A stretch of DNA of 21,772 bases from CAVVDT01 sp964568825 (GCA_964568825.1 CAZMSA010000046.1:1-21772), one strand, 5' to 3'. Numbered from the stretch's first letter, positions 1 to 8,280 are shown. The notes: generated by a model not told the origin, from the sequence alone. A program made the numbers and translations.

Positions 1-575
<575 letters not shown>

Positions 576-580
576 GGCCT

Positions 581-1573
581 TCAGGCTCCCTTGCCGGGGT
601 GGCCGACGGCATGCCCGTCGACCAGCGGATAGTGGCACAGCGCCAGCCCGCGCGCCGCCGGCTGGCGCGGCGGCTGGGTGGTATGGCAGAGCTCGGTCGC
701 CAGTTCGCAGCGCGGCGAGAACAGGCACCCCGGCGGCCGGTCGAACTGGCCCGGCACGACGCCCGGAATCGACGGCAGGTGGCGGTCGGTGGCGCGTTCC
801 GGCAAGGCCGCCAGCAGCGCTGCCGTATAGGGGTGATGGGGATCGGCGAAAAGCTGATCGACCGGCTGCTCCTCGACCTTTTGCCCGGCATACTGCACGC
901 TGACCCGCTGCGCCGTCTCCGACACCACCCCCATGTCGTGGGTGATGAGGACGAGGGCCATGCCTTGGTCCTGCTGCAGCTTCAAGAGCAGATCGAGGAT
1001 CTGCGCCTGGATGGTGACATCGAGCGCCGTGGTCGGTTCATCGGCGATCAGCAGCTTGGGACTGCAGGAAATCGCCATGGCGATCATCACCCGCTGGCAC
1101 ATGCCGCCGGAAAGCTGGTGGGGAAACGACGACAAGCGCCCTTCCGGTGCCGGTATGCCCACCAGGTGCAGCAACTCGATGATGCGTTGCCTGCGTCCGG
1201 CCTTGTTCAGGTCGGTATGGATCTTCAACGCCTCGGCGAGCTGGAAGCCGATGGTGAAGCAGGGATTGAGGCTCGACATCGGCTCCTGGAAGATCATGGT
1301 GATCTCCTTGCCGATGATCTTGCGCCGCTCGCCCGCCTCGATGCTCATGAGGTCGCGGCCGTCGAACTGCAGCCGCTCGGCAGTGACCACCGCCGTCCAT
1401 GGCAAAAGGCCCATGACGGCCAGCATGGCAACCGATTTTCCCGACCCTGATTCACCGACGATGGCCAGCACGTCGCCGGCATCGAGGCCGAGGGAGACAT
1501 TGTCGACCGCCCGGAAGCGGCCATGCGCTGTCTGGAACTCGACCGTCAGGTTTTCGATTTCAAGCAGGGCCAT
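581..1573 (-). CDS. dppD: Dipeptide ABC transporter ATPase DppD
   Basis: This 330-residue protein is the second cytoplasmic ATPase of the dipeptide importer and is full length for the family. It shows Walker A GESGSGKS (40-47), Q-loop FQEP (95-98), signature LSGGMCQR (154-161), Walker B LLIADEP (174-180) and the switch histidine in LITHD (209-213). The C-terminal oligopeptide-transporter extension carries four cysteines (C283, C289, C296, C313), the spacing class reported for DppD-type subunits that bind a 4Fe-4S cluster; that such a cluster forms here is inference. The start at 1571-1573 has only a modest AAGAAG ribosome site. It is separated from the upstream reading frame at 1614 by a 40-nt gap, the longest inside the permease-ATPase part of the operon, because an extra gene sits between dppC and dppD. 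Confidence 0.95.
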   Translation of the reverse strand: MALLEIENLTVEFQTAHGRFRAVDNVSLGLDAGDVLAIVGESGSGKSVAMLAVMGLLPWTAVVTAERLQFDGRDLMSIEAGERRKIIGKEITMIFQEPMSSLNPCFTIGFQLAEALKIHTDLNKAGRRQRIIELLHLVGIPAPEGRLSSFPHQLSGGMCQRVMIAMAISCSPKLLIADEPTTALDVTIQAQILDLLLKLQQDQGMALVLITHDMGVVSETAQRVSVQYAGQKVEEQPVDQLFADPHHPYTAALLAALPERATDRHLPSIPGVVPGQFDRPPGCLFSPRCELATELCHTTQPPRQPAARGLALCHYPLVDGHAVGHPGKGA

Positions 1574-1613
1574 GACATCTTCTTTGGTGATCTTGCCGGA
1601 AAAGTCCTCGATT

Positions 1614-2246
1614 TCAGGCAGATTTTCGGTTCACTTTGTGAATGGCAGGTCGGTGGCGCGATGCGGGCCCCGATTTGTCCAGGCGGGCGACGATCGCGAC
1701 GAGTTTGCGGCGCGCCCGGTCGAGCAGGGCATCGGCACGTCGACGGCTGCGCACCACATCGACGCTGCCGCCTGCTGCGTATTTCTCAAGGTCGGCAATG
1801 GCCAGCTTGCCCCACGCCTTCTGCAAGGCGGAAACTTGCACGAATGTCCGCAGGAACTTCGTCCTTTCCCTTGGCGATGGGCCGAGAAACGCCGGATCGC
1901 GCAGATGGCGGAGCATCTCAACCGTTTGCCGCGCCAGGCGATGGTATTGCGCTACCGAATGGATCACCTCCGGGGGCAGCATGGCGATGTCGCGATAGAC
2001 AGCCTCGAATACCTGCTCGCCGCCCGCGGCCAAGCCTGACAGGATCTCCGCATGGATCGTGACCACCACGTCCAGCACCTCTTGTGTGTGTCGTCTGACC
2101 TCCGCGCGGGCGCGCCTTCGGCGTTCCTTGCGATCCCGCCGGCGGTCGAGGCGCGAGGTCAGGTTCCCGCTCAATATGCCGACACGCGCGGTTGAGAGAG
2201 TGCCGATGGCAGTGACCAGCGCACCGATGTTGAAAAGGATCGACAT
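1614..2246 (-). CDS. Unrecognised 210-aa membrane-anchored basic protein inside the dpp operon
   Basis: I do not recognise this family. The protein begins MSILFNIGALVTAIGTLS, a hydrophobic stretch of about 27 residues that could be a membrane anchor. A highly basic patch (roughly residues 33-52, many Arg/Lys) follows, then a mainly helical, Leu/Ala/Val/Arg-rich domain with no Cys and a basic tail ending KVNRKSA. The ATG at 2244-2246 was chosen because GAGGAAG lies just upstream and overlaps the dppC stop (2252-2254), which implies translational coupling. Upstream in-frame codons would run through dppC in the wrong frame. The gene sits between dppC and dppD, where standard dpp operons have nothing. 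It uses more AGA, AGG, ACA, CAA, TCA and GTA codons than its neighbours, a hint that it was acquired separately. The basic patch after the anchor predicts a cytoplasmic C-terminal domain. Confidence 0.78.
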   Translation of the reverse strand: MSILFNIGALVTAIGTLSTARVGILSGNLTSRLDRRRDRKERRRRARAEVRRHTQEVLDVVVTIHAEILSGLAAGGEQVFEAVYRDIAMLPPEVIHSVAQYHRLARQTVEMLRHLRDPAFLGPSPRERTKFLRTFVQVSALQKAWGKLAIADLEKYAAGGSVDVVRSRRRADALLDRARRKLVAIVARLDKSGPASRHRPAIHKVNRKSA

Positions 2247-2251
2247 CTTCC

Positions 2252-3166
2252 TCAGCTCCGCCTCAGCTTGGGATCGAGCGCATCGCGCAAGCCATCGCCC
2301 ATGAGGTTGATGGCCAGCACCGTCAACAGGATCGCCAGGCCGGGAAACGTCACCACCCACCAGGCACGCAGGATGAACTCGCGCGATTCGGCCAGCATGG
2401 TGCCCCATTCCGGCGTCGGCGGCTGCGCCCCCATGCCGAGGAAGCCCAGCGCCGCGGCATCGAGGATGGCGTTGGAAAACGACAGTGCGGCCTGCACGAT
2501 GAGCGGCGCCATGCAGTTGGGTAGAACGGTCGAGAACATCAGCCGCAAGCGCCCGACGCCGACCACCCGCGCCGCGGTCACATAGTCCTTGCCAAGTTCG
2601 CCCATGACGGCGGCCCGCGTCAGGCGCACGTAATGCGGCTGTTGCACCACCGCGATGGCCACCATGGCATTGGTGAGACTGGGTCCGAGGATCGCCACCA
2701 GCACCAGCGCCAGCAACAGGCTGGGGAAGGCCAGGATGATATCCATGATCCGCATGATGAGGGTGTCGACGGTTGGTCCGGAGAACCCGGCGATGAGCCC
2801 GAGAAGGATGCCGACCACCAGCGCCACCGAGACCACCACGCAGCCCACGAACAGTGAAAAGCGCGATCCGAAGATGAGCCGTGACAGGAGATCGCGGCCC
2901 ACCGCATCGGTGCCCAGCAGGAAGCGCCATTCGCCGCCCTGCTGCCATGCCGGCGGCTTCAGCAAGGCGTCACGATACTGGTCGATGGGCCCGTGCGGCG
3001 CGATGACATTGGCGAATATGGCAACCAGGCAGATGAACACGAAGAACGCCAGGCCCATCACCGCGCCGCGGTTTTCGGAAAAGTAGTGCCAGAACTCCTC
3101 CAGCAGCGCCAGGCGGCCGCCGCGCCGCTTGTCGTAGGTCTTGGTCTTGGCTGCGACTTCGCTCAT
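2252..3166 (-). CDS. dppC: Dipeptide ABC transporter permease DppC
   Basis: This 304-residue inner-membrane subunit pairs with DppB to form the peptide channel. It has the DppC/OppC layout: a cytoplasmic N-terminal tail, a first membrane helix (about 33-54, GLAFFVFICLVAIFANVIAP), the periplasmic motif LLGTDAVGRDLLSRLIFGSR, then a five-helix permease core. The cytoplasmic EAA loop that docks the ATPases is visible as KDYVTAARVVGVGRLRLMFSTVLPN (the first G of the family motif EAA-G is G212-like). It starts 4 nt after the dppB stop and ends 5 nt before the next start, so it is embedded in one transcript. Length matches E. coli DppC (about 300). Nothing is broken. Confidence 0.95.
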   Translation of the reverse strand: MSEVAAKTKTYDKRRGGRLALLEEFWHYFSENRGAVMGLAFFVFICLVAIFANVIAPHGPIDQYRDALLKPPAWQQGGEWRFLLGTDAVGRDLLSRLIFGSRFSLFVGCVVVSVALVVGILLGLIAGFSGPTVDTLIMRIMDIILAFPSLLLALVLVAILGPSLTNAMVAIAVVQQPHYVRLTRAAVMGELGKDYVTAARVVGVGRLRLMFSTVLPNCMAPLIVQAALSFSNAILDAAALGFLGMGAQPPTPEWGTMLAESREFILRAWWVVTFPGLAILLTVLAINLMGDGLRDALDPKLRRS

Positions 3167-3170
3167 GGTC

Positions 3171-4181
3171 CTACCTTGAGTGCCGGATGCGTGGATTGAT
3201 GAAGCCGTAGGTGACGTCGACCAAGAGGTTGACGATCATCACGATGGCGGCGATGAGCATCAAGCCGCCCTGCACGGACGGGTAGTCGCGGCGAAAGATC
3301 GAATCGACCATCCACTTGCCAACCCCCGGCCACGAAAAGATCGTCTCGGTGAGGATGGCGCCCGCCAACAACGTCCCGACCTGCAACCCGATGGTGGTGA
3401 TGACGGGAATGAGCGAGTTGCGCAGGGCATGCACGCCGATCACCCGCATCGGGCCTAAACCCTTGGCGCGGGCGGTGCGCACATAATCCTCGCCCAGCAC
3501 CTCCAGCATCGCCGAGCGGGTCTGGCGGGCGATCACCGCCAGCGGAATGGTGCCCAGCACGATGGCCGGCAGGACAAGGTGCGACATGGCCGAGGTAAAG
3601 GCACCCTTCTGGCCTGAAAGCAGGCTGTCGATGAGCATGAAGCCGGTGACCGGCTTGAAGTAGTAGAGAAGCGAGATGCGGCCCGACACCGGCGTCCACC
3701 CCAAGATGCCGGAAAAGAAGATGATGAGCAAAAGCCCCCACCAGAAGATCGGCATGGAATACCCCACCAGCGCGCTGCCCATGATGGCATGGTCGAACGC
3801 CGAGCCGCGCTTGACGGCGGCGACGACGCCGGCCGGAATGCCCAGCGCCACCGCCAGGATCATGGCGCAGATCGACAGTTCCAGCGTCGCCGGGAAGAGA
3901 ACAAAGAACTCGTGGAAGACCTGCCGGTGGGTGACCAGCGACTGCCCGAGATCCCCGTGCAGGGCATTCATCAGGTAGTCCAGATACTGCCGCCACAGCG
4001 GCCGGTCGAAACCGAACTGGTGCATCAGCTGGGCGTGGCGCTCAGGGCTGATGCCGCGTTCGCCGGCCATCAGCAGCACCGGGTCACCGGGCAGGAAGTG
4101 GATGAAGCTGAAGGCGGCGACGGTGATGCCGAGGAAGGTGGGAACGAGGAGCGCTAAACGGCGTGCAATGAACCCCAGCAT
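3171..4181 (-). CDS. dppB: Dipeptide ABC transporter permease DppB
   Basis: This 336-residue inner-membrane subunit forms half of the dipeptide channel; the length matches E. coli DppB. It opens with the family N-terminus MLGFIARRLALLVPTFLGIT and the periplasmic LPGDP motif (about residues 30-34). It continues with the core helices and the ATPase-docking EAA segment (GEDYVRTARAKGLGPMRVI), ending with INPRIR. Its ATG shares one base with the stop of the upstream M24 peptidase gene (TGATG at 4179-4183), so translation of the permease is coupled to the peptidase. That arrangement ties the hydrolase to peptides brought in by this transporter. Confidence 0.95.
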   Translation of the reverse strand: MLGFIARRLALLVPTFLGITVAAFSFIHFLPGDPVLLMAGERGISPERHAQLMHQFGFDRPLWRQYLDYLMNALHGDLGQSLVTHRQVFHEFFVLFPATLELSICAMILAVALGIPAGVVAAVKRGSAFDHAIMGSALVGYSMPIFWWGLLLIIFFSGILGWTPVSGRISLLYYFKPVTGFMLIDSLLSGQKGAFTSAMSHLVLPAIVLGTIPLAVIARQTRSAMLEVLGEDYVRTARAKGLGPMRVIGVHALRNSLIPVITTIGLQVGTLLAGAILTETIFSWPGVGKWMVDSIFRRDYPSVQGGLMLIAAIVMIVNLLVDVTYGFINPRIRHSR

Positions 4182-5278
4182 CAGCCAACCACCCTGATTT
4201 CGCGCGGGAAGGCCGTGAGGCAGTCGGCCCCTTCCGCTGTCACAACGACATTGTCCTCTATCCGCACCCCAAAACGGGCTGCGTCATAGAGTCCGGGTTC
4301 GATGGTGAACACCATGCCGGGTTCGAGCACCTCGTGGTTGCCGCGCATGATGTAGGGGTCTTCATGCACATCGAGCCCCAGGCCGTGGCCGGTCTTGTGG
4401 CGGGCAAAGCGCGCATGGGCCGAGGCTTCGAGCACCTTTTGCACCTGATCGTCGACGTCGTGCGCCGTGACCCCGGCGCGGGTGGCGGCGCGCCCGGCGG
4501 CGTTGGCGGCGAGCACCGTTTGATAAAAGTCGCGGGCTGCATCGGGGCAATGGCCGACGAACACCGTACGGGTGATGTCGGCGCGCATGCCGCCGAAGCT
4601 GCCGCCGAAATCGAACAACAGCGCATCGCCTTTTCTGACACGGTAGTCGGCACGCGCCGAAGCATGCGGCCGGGCTGAATTTTCCGCCGCCGCCACGATT
4701 GGATGAAAGCTCAAGGCTTCGGTGCCGGCTGAAAACAGATGACCGATCAGGAGAGCCTCGATTTCGGTCTCGCTCATACCGGCCCTCACCTGCTGCAGGG
4801 TCGCCTCCAGCGCCGCCTCCGAAAGGCCGATGGCCCGCTTCAGGCGCTCGATCTCATCGGCCGTCTTGATGAGGCGCACCGCCGCGATGTCGCGGTGGGC
4901 ATCGACGATGTCGATACTGGGAAAGGCCTTTCGCAGCGCCAGGCTCTCGAACACCCGCATGCGCTGGCCCTCGACCCCCAGCCGCTTGATGGGGTAGCGG
5001 GCGGCAAGTTGATCGAAGGCGTTCTGGTAGCCCTCTTCGTCGCGCCAGTCGAAGACGTCGCCTTCAAGGCCGAGTTGGGCGAACGAGCCCAGTTCGAGGT
5101 TGGGAACGATCGCCGCGATGCGCCCGTCGGCGAAGGCGAAGACGATCAGCGGGCGTTCGTTCTGGTGAAAGTCCTGCTCCAGCAAGCGGCGGAAATTGGC
5201 GCCCGGAACCAGGGCGACGGCATCGAGCCGATGGCTGTCGAACGCAACGGCAAGCGGCGCAAAACGTGCCGGCAGCAT
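4181..5278 (-). CDS. M24 family Xaa-Pro dipeptidase/aminopeptidase (metal site intact)
   Basis: This 365-residue cytoplasmic peptidase has a creatinase-like N-terminal domain (about 1-140) and a pita-bread catalytic domain. All five metal ligands of the family are visible: D223 in FDFGG, D234 in ADITRT, H298 in TGHGLGLDVHE, E327 in FTIEPG and E341 in RIEDN. It should therefore bind two divalent metals and cleave Xaa-Pro or related dipeptides. The ATG at 5276-5278 was preferred because GGGGAGG sits just upstream; an in-frame extension to 5497 would overlap dppA and the hairpin after it. It lies between dppA and dppB, unlike the standard dpp order, and overlaps dppB by one base. The inferred role is hydrolysis of imported dipeptides. 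PepQ-like and PepP-like substrate ranges cannot be told apart from sequence alone. Confidence 0.9.
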   Translation of the reverse strand: MLPARFAPLAVAFDSHRLDAVALVPGANFRRLLEQDFHQNERPLIVFAFADGRIAAIVPNLELGSFAQLGLEGDVFDWRDEEGYQNAFDQLAARYPIKRLGVEGQRMRVFESLALRKAFPSIDIVDAHRDIAAVRLIKTADEIERLKRAIGLSEAALEATLQQVRAGMSETEIEALLIGHLFSAGTEALSFHPIVAAAENSARPHASARADYRVRKGDALLFDFGGSFGGMRADITRTVFVGHCPDAARDFYQTVLAANAAGRAATRAGVTAHDVDDQVQKVLEASAHARFARHKTGHGLGLDVHEDPYIMRGNHEVLEPGMVFTIEPGLYDAARFGVRIEDNVVVTAEGADCLTAFPREIRVVG

Positions 5279-5340
5279 CGAGGCCTCCCCAAATGGCTGT
5301 GCGCGGCCCGCCGCTGTAGTTGTGATCGCCGGGCAGCAAC

Positions 5341-5367
5341 GGTCCGGGGCGGATGCCGCCCCGGACC
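5341..5367 (-). promoter_or_regulatory. Hairpin after dppA, probable mRNA-stabilising or attenuating element
   Basis: A perfect 12-bp GC-rich inverted repeat (arms 5341-5352 and 5356-5367, 3-nt loop) lies 15 nt after the dppA stop. In the transcript's sense direction it is not followed by a U-run (the next bases are GTTGCTG), so a full intrinsic terminator is unlikely. Hairpins in this position, between a binding-protein gene and its permease genes, are known to protect the upstream mRNA or cause partial termination. That would give more DppA than DppBCDF. The function here is inferred; the fold is read directly. Confidence 0.7.
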
Positions 5368-5382
5368 CTTTAATGTATCGCG

Positions 5383-6981
5383 TTACTGCTTGATGTCGAC
5401 GCCGTAGAAGTCGTGGCCGCCGAACGGGCTGATCTTGTAGCCTGTGACTTCCTTGCGCACCGGCATGAACACCACCGAATGGGCGATCGTCGCCCATGGT
5501 GCCTGCTGCTTGAACACCACCTGCGCCTCTTCATAGAGCTTGGTGCGCTCGGCGATGTCGGAGATGCGCTGCGCCTTCAGCACCAGATCGTCGAACGGCT
5601 TGTAGCACCACTGGGCGCGGTTGGAGCCACCGACGCCGGCACAGCCTAACAGCACGGCAAGGAAGTTGTCCGGATCGCCGTTGTCGCCGGTCCAGCCCAG
5701 CAGCACGGCGCCGTCGCGGTGCACGTCCTTCGACAGCTTCAGGTACTCCGCCCATTCGTAGGAGACGATATCCACCGTCACCCCGACCTTGGCGAAGTCG
5801 GCCTGGATCAGTTCGGCCATGCGCCGGGCATTGGGGTTGTAGGGCCGCTGCACCGGCATCGCCCAGATCTTCATGTGCAGGTCCTTGACGCCGGCTTCCT
5901 CAAGCATCTTCTTGGCGGCCGCCGGATCGTAGGGGTCGTCCTTGATCGACTTGTTGTAGGACCACATGGTCGGCGGGATCGGGTTGATGGCCACCTGGCC
6001 GGCACCCTGGAACACCGCATCGAGGATGGCCTGCTTGTTGATGGCCATGTTGAGGGCCTTGCGGACCTTCACGTTGTCGAACGGCTTTTGCTGGGTGTTG
6101 TAGGCGAGGTAGCCGACGTTGAGGCCTGCTTGCTGCATCAGGTTGATGGCAGGGTCCTGGCCCATGGCCTGCAGATCGGCCGGGTTGGGATAGTCCATCA
6201 CCTGGCACTCGTTGGCCTTCAGCTTCTGGTAGCGCACGGCCGCGTCGGTTGAGATGGCGAAGATCAGGTCGTCGATCGGCGCCTTGCCGCCCCAGTAGTC
6301 GGGGTTGGCCTTGTAGCGGATCACCGCGTCCTTCTGGTAGGCGACGAGCTGGAACGGGCCGGTGCCGACCGGCTGCTGGTTGAGCATGTCCTTATGGCCG
6401 GCCGCAGCCAGCTTGTCGGCATATTCCTTCGACTGGATGGAAGCAAAATCCATGGCGAGGTTGGCGATCATCGGCGCGTCCGGCTGGTTGAGCACGAACT
6501 TCACCGTCATGTCGTCGACCTTGACCACGTCCTTGAGCAGCTTGGGCATGTCCATGCCGTCGAAATACTCATAGGCGCCGCCGGCGGTGTACTGGTACCA
6601 CGGGCTTTGCTTGTCCAGCATGCGCTTGAACGAGAACACCACATCGTCGGCGTTGAAATCGCGGGTCGGGGTGAACCAATCGGTTGTCTGGAACTTCACG
6701 CCTTTGCGCAGGTGGAAGGTGTATTCAAGGCCGTCCGGGGAGATATCCCAGCTCGTGGCAAGGCCGGGCACCACCTTGGTACCGCCGCGCTCGAATTCGA
6801 CCAGTCGGTTGAAGATCGGCCGCGATGAGGCATCGAACGTCGTACCGGCCGTATACAGTGACGGATCAAAGCCTTCCGGCGATCCCTCCGAGCAGAAAAC
6901 CAGCGTCTTGGCGTCGACCGATGCCACGCTCAGCATGGTTGCACCAAGCAGTGCCGCCAGCATCAGCTTGTAGCTTTTCAT
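5383..6981 (-). CDS. dppA: Periplasmic dipeptide-binding protein DppA
   Basis: This 532-residue solute-binding protein captures dipeptides in the periplasm for DppBCDF. A signal peptide is clear (MKSYKLM, hydrophobic core, cleavage probably after SVDA at residue 24), giving a mature start KTLVFCSEGSPEGFDP that I recall as close to that of E. coli DppA. Further shared blocks include GLNVGYLAYN, IPPTMW, AMPVQRPYNPNARRMAE and WTGDNGDPDNF (430-440). The last contains the aspartate that holds the peptide amino group in the E. coli protein. The ATG at 6979-6981 has a GAGGGAG ribosome site; a longer in-frame reading to 7155 is rejected because it would hide the signal peptide. It lies 109 nt after the flavoenzyme gene and is followed by a strong hairpin. 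E. coli DppA also binds haem, which cannot be judged here. Confidence 0.95.
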   Translation of the reverse strand: MKSYKLMLAALLGATMLSVASVDAKTLVFCSEGSPEGFDPSLYTAGTTFDASSRPIFNRLVEFERGGTKVVPGLATSWDISPDGLEYTFHLRKGVKFQTTDWFTPTRDFNADDVVFSFKRMLDKQSPWYQYTAGGAYEYFDGMDMPKLLKDVVKVDDMTVKFVLNQPDAPMIANLAMDFASIQSKEYADKLAAAGHKDMLNQQPVGTGPFQLVAYQKDAVIRYKANPDYWGGKAPIDDLIFAISTDAAVRYQKLKANECQVMDYPNPADLQAMGQDPAINLMQQAGLNVGYLAYNTQQKPFDNVKVRKALNMAINKQAILDAVFQGAGQVAINPIPPTMWSYNKSIKDDPYDPAAAKKMLEEAGVKDLHMKIWAMPVQRPYNPNARRMAELIQADFAKVGVTVDIVSYEWAEYLKLSKDVHRDGAVLLGWTGDNGDPDNFLAVLLGCAGVGGSNRAQWCYKPFDDLVLKAQRISDIAERTKLYEEAQVVFKQQAPWATIAHSVVFMPVRKEVTGYKISPFGGHDFYGVDIKQ

Positions 6982-7011
6982 GACAAACTCCCTCATTTGT
7001 GCTTGCTCACG

Positions 7012-7056
7012 CCTCGTCGAGGAGACGGATGCCCAATAACAAAGCACCTTTTGCTT
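7012..7056 (-). promoter_or_regulatory. Small dyads in the dppA upstream gap
   Basis: The 109-nt gap between the flavoenzyme stop and dppA holds two short symmetric elements. One is CCTCGTCGAGG at 7012-7022; the other is a 5-bp hairpin AAGCA/TGCTT at 7042-7056. The first lies about 30 nt before the dppA start. I could not place a convincing -35/-10 pair here, so dppA may be read from the flavoenzyme promoter, from its own weak promoter, or from both. These dyads are short enough to arise by chance. Confidence 0.25.
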
Positions 7057-7090
7057 CAGAAGAAAATGGTGCCCGACGCCCGCGCCCGTC

Positions 7091-8209
7091 TTATTCTGCC
7101 GCGCCGAAACGATTTGGCGAAATCGCCGCCGCGCTGGCGCCTTCGGCCACGACATCGGCGGGCATTTCCTCGTGGCAGATGAGCGCTGCGGCGCTGTGCG
7201 ACAGGGCCGGCGAGGTCTGGATGCCGTAGCCGCCCTGGCCCGCCAGCCAGAAGAAACCCTCGGCGTGCGGGTCGTAGCCGACCACCGGTTCGCCGTCGGC
7301 CACGAAGCTGCGCAACCCGCCCCAGGTATATTCCAGCCGGGTGATCTCGTGGTCCATGTGCATCTGGTAGAGCTCGATGGCCTCGGCGATCTTCATGTCG
7401 TCGGCCCAGGCATCGTGCGGGTCGACCGGGGTGGCCTCGGCGGGCGAGATCATGACCTTGCCGCTGATCGGCTTGAAATAGAACGTCTCGCCCGCCCCGA
7501 AGGTGAGCGGCCATCCGCTGACGTCCACGCCCTCCGGTGGCGACACCAGCGCGGCGCTGCGGCGCTTGGGCTGCAGGCCGATGGTGCGCACCCCCGCCAG
7601 CTTCGCCACTTCATCGGCCCAGGCGCCGGCGGCATTGACCACCACCGGCGCTTCGAATGTGCCGGCCCCGGTGGTGGCCGTCCACACACCGCCCCGGCGT
7701 TCGAGGCCGGTAACCCGGTGATCGCAATCAAGGCGCCCGCCGGCGGCACGAAAGCGCTTGAGGAAGCCCTGGTGCACCAGGTCGACGTCGATGTCCTCGG
7801 CCCCCCGGTCGATCAGCGCCACGCTGATCGATTCTGGCCGGATGAGCGGGATGAGGGCGCGCACCTCGTCCATGGAGATCTCCTCAAGACCGAGCGCGCG
7901 TGCCTTTGCGGCCTCTGCCTCGTGGCCCGCATCCACCAACATCAACTCGCCGCGCGGCGAGAGCAGCGGTGCCTCGGTGAAGCCCGACGGCGGGTGATGG
8001 AAGAAATCGCCGCTCGCCCGGGTCAGCGCCAGGATCATCGGCGGTCCATAGGTGGGCACGTACATGGCCGCCGAGCGGCCGGTGGAATGATAGCCCGGCC
8101 GCTCCTCCATCTCGAGCACCACGACCTTCATGCGCGACTGCAGTTCGGCGGCAACCGATGCCCCGGCGATCCCCGCACCGATGACCATCACATCGAACCT
8201 TTCACTCAT
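7091..8209 (-). CDS. FAD-dependent D-amino acid dehydrogenase, D-arginine dehydrogenase (DauA)-like
   Basis: This 372-residue flavoenzyme has the DAO fold with the dinucleotide motif GAGIAG (11-16). It closely resembles what I remember of Pseudomonas aeruginosa D-arginine dehydrogenase DauA: PGYHSTGRSAA, TEAPLLSPR, GLQPKRRSAA, ETFYFKP, WGGLRSFVADG and GGYGIQTS. DauA deaminates basic D-amino acids to 2-keto acids. Substrate-contact residues recalled for DauA appear conserved: E79 (for E87, which binds the guanidinium), Y54 (Y53), R217 (R222), Y244 (Y249) and R300 (R305). DauA H48 is replaced by M49, so substrate range may differ. The ATG at 8207-8209 has a GGGAGGTGG ribosome site. It is the first gene of the dpp-peptidase group and is divergent from the DoeA-like gene. 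The inferred role is oxidation of D-amino acids released from imported peptides. Confidence 0.82.
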   Translation of the reverse strand: MSERFDVMVIGAGIAGASVAAELQSRMKVVVLEMEERPGYHSTGRSAAMYVPTYGPPMILALTRASGDFFHHPPSGFTEAPLLSPRGELMLVDAGHEAEAAKARALGLEEISMDEVRALIPLIRPESISVALIDRGAEDIDVDLVHQGFLKRFRAAGGRLDCDHRVTGLERRGGVWTATTGAGTFEAPVVVNAAGAWADEVAKLAGVRTIGLQPKRRSAALVSPPEGVDVSGWPLTFGAGETFYFKPISGKVMISPAEATPVDPHDAWADDMKIAEAIELYQMHMDHEITRLEYTWGGLRSFVADGEPVVGYDPHAEGFFWLAGQGGYGIQTSPALSHSAAALICHEEMPADVVAEGASAAAISPNRFGAAE

Positions 8210-8236
8210 CTTCCACCTCCCGAACGCCACACGAAT

Positions 8237-8280
8237 GTGGCCTCGCTCCTATCATTTCGCGCGCTTTAGTGATAGGCCAC
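8237..8280. promoter_or_regulatory. Nested dyad in the divergent flavoenzyme/doeA-like promoter region
   Basis: The 106-nt divergent gap holds an inner inverted repeat CCTATCA/TGATAGG (8248-8254 and 8270-8276) around a 15-nt spacer with CGCGCG at its core. An outer pair GTGGCCT/AGGCCAC (8237-8243 and 8274-8280) overlaps it. A separate 6-bp hairpin GCCACA-CGAA-TGTGGC lies at 8226-8241. The inner half-sites are centred 22 bp apart, about two helical turns, as expected for a dimeric repressor or activator serving both genes. No regulator gene is adjacent, and I could not assign clear -35/-10 boxes. Confidence 0.5.

Noticed and set aside
1614..2948. A 444-codon reading of the unknown dpp-operon gene
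   Set aside because: The first 234 codons run through dppC in the wrong frame; the ribosome site and coupling support a start at 2246.
4181..5497. A longer M24 peptidase reading starting inside dppA
   Set aside because: It would cross the hairpin and the end of dppA, while ATG 5278 has a GGGGAGG ribosome site and a normal family N-terminus.
5383..7155. A longer dppA reading starting upstream of 6981
   Set aside because: It would put about 58 residues in front of a clear signal peptide and overlap the end of the flavoenzyme gene.
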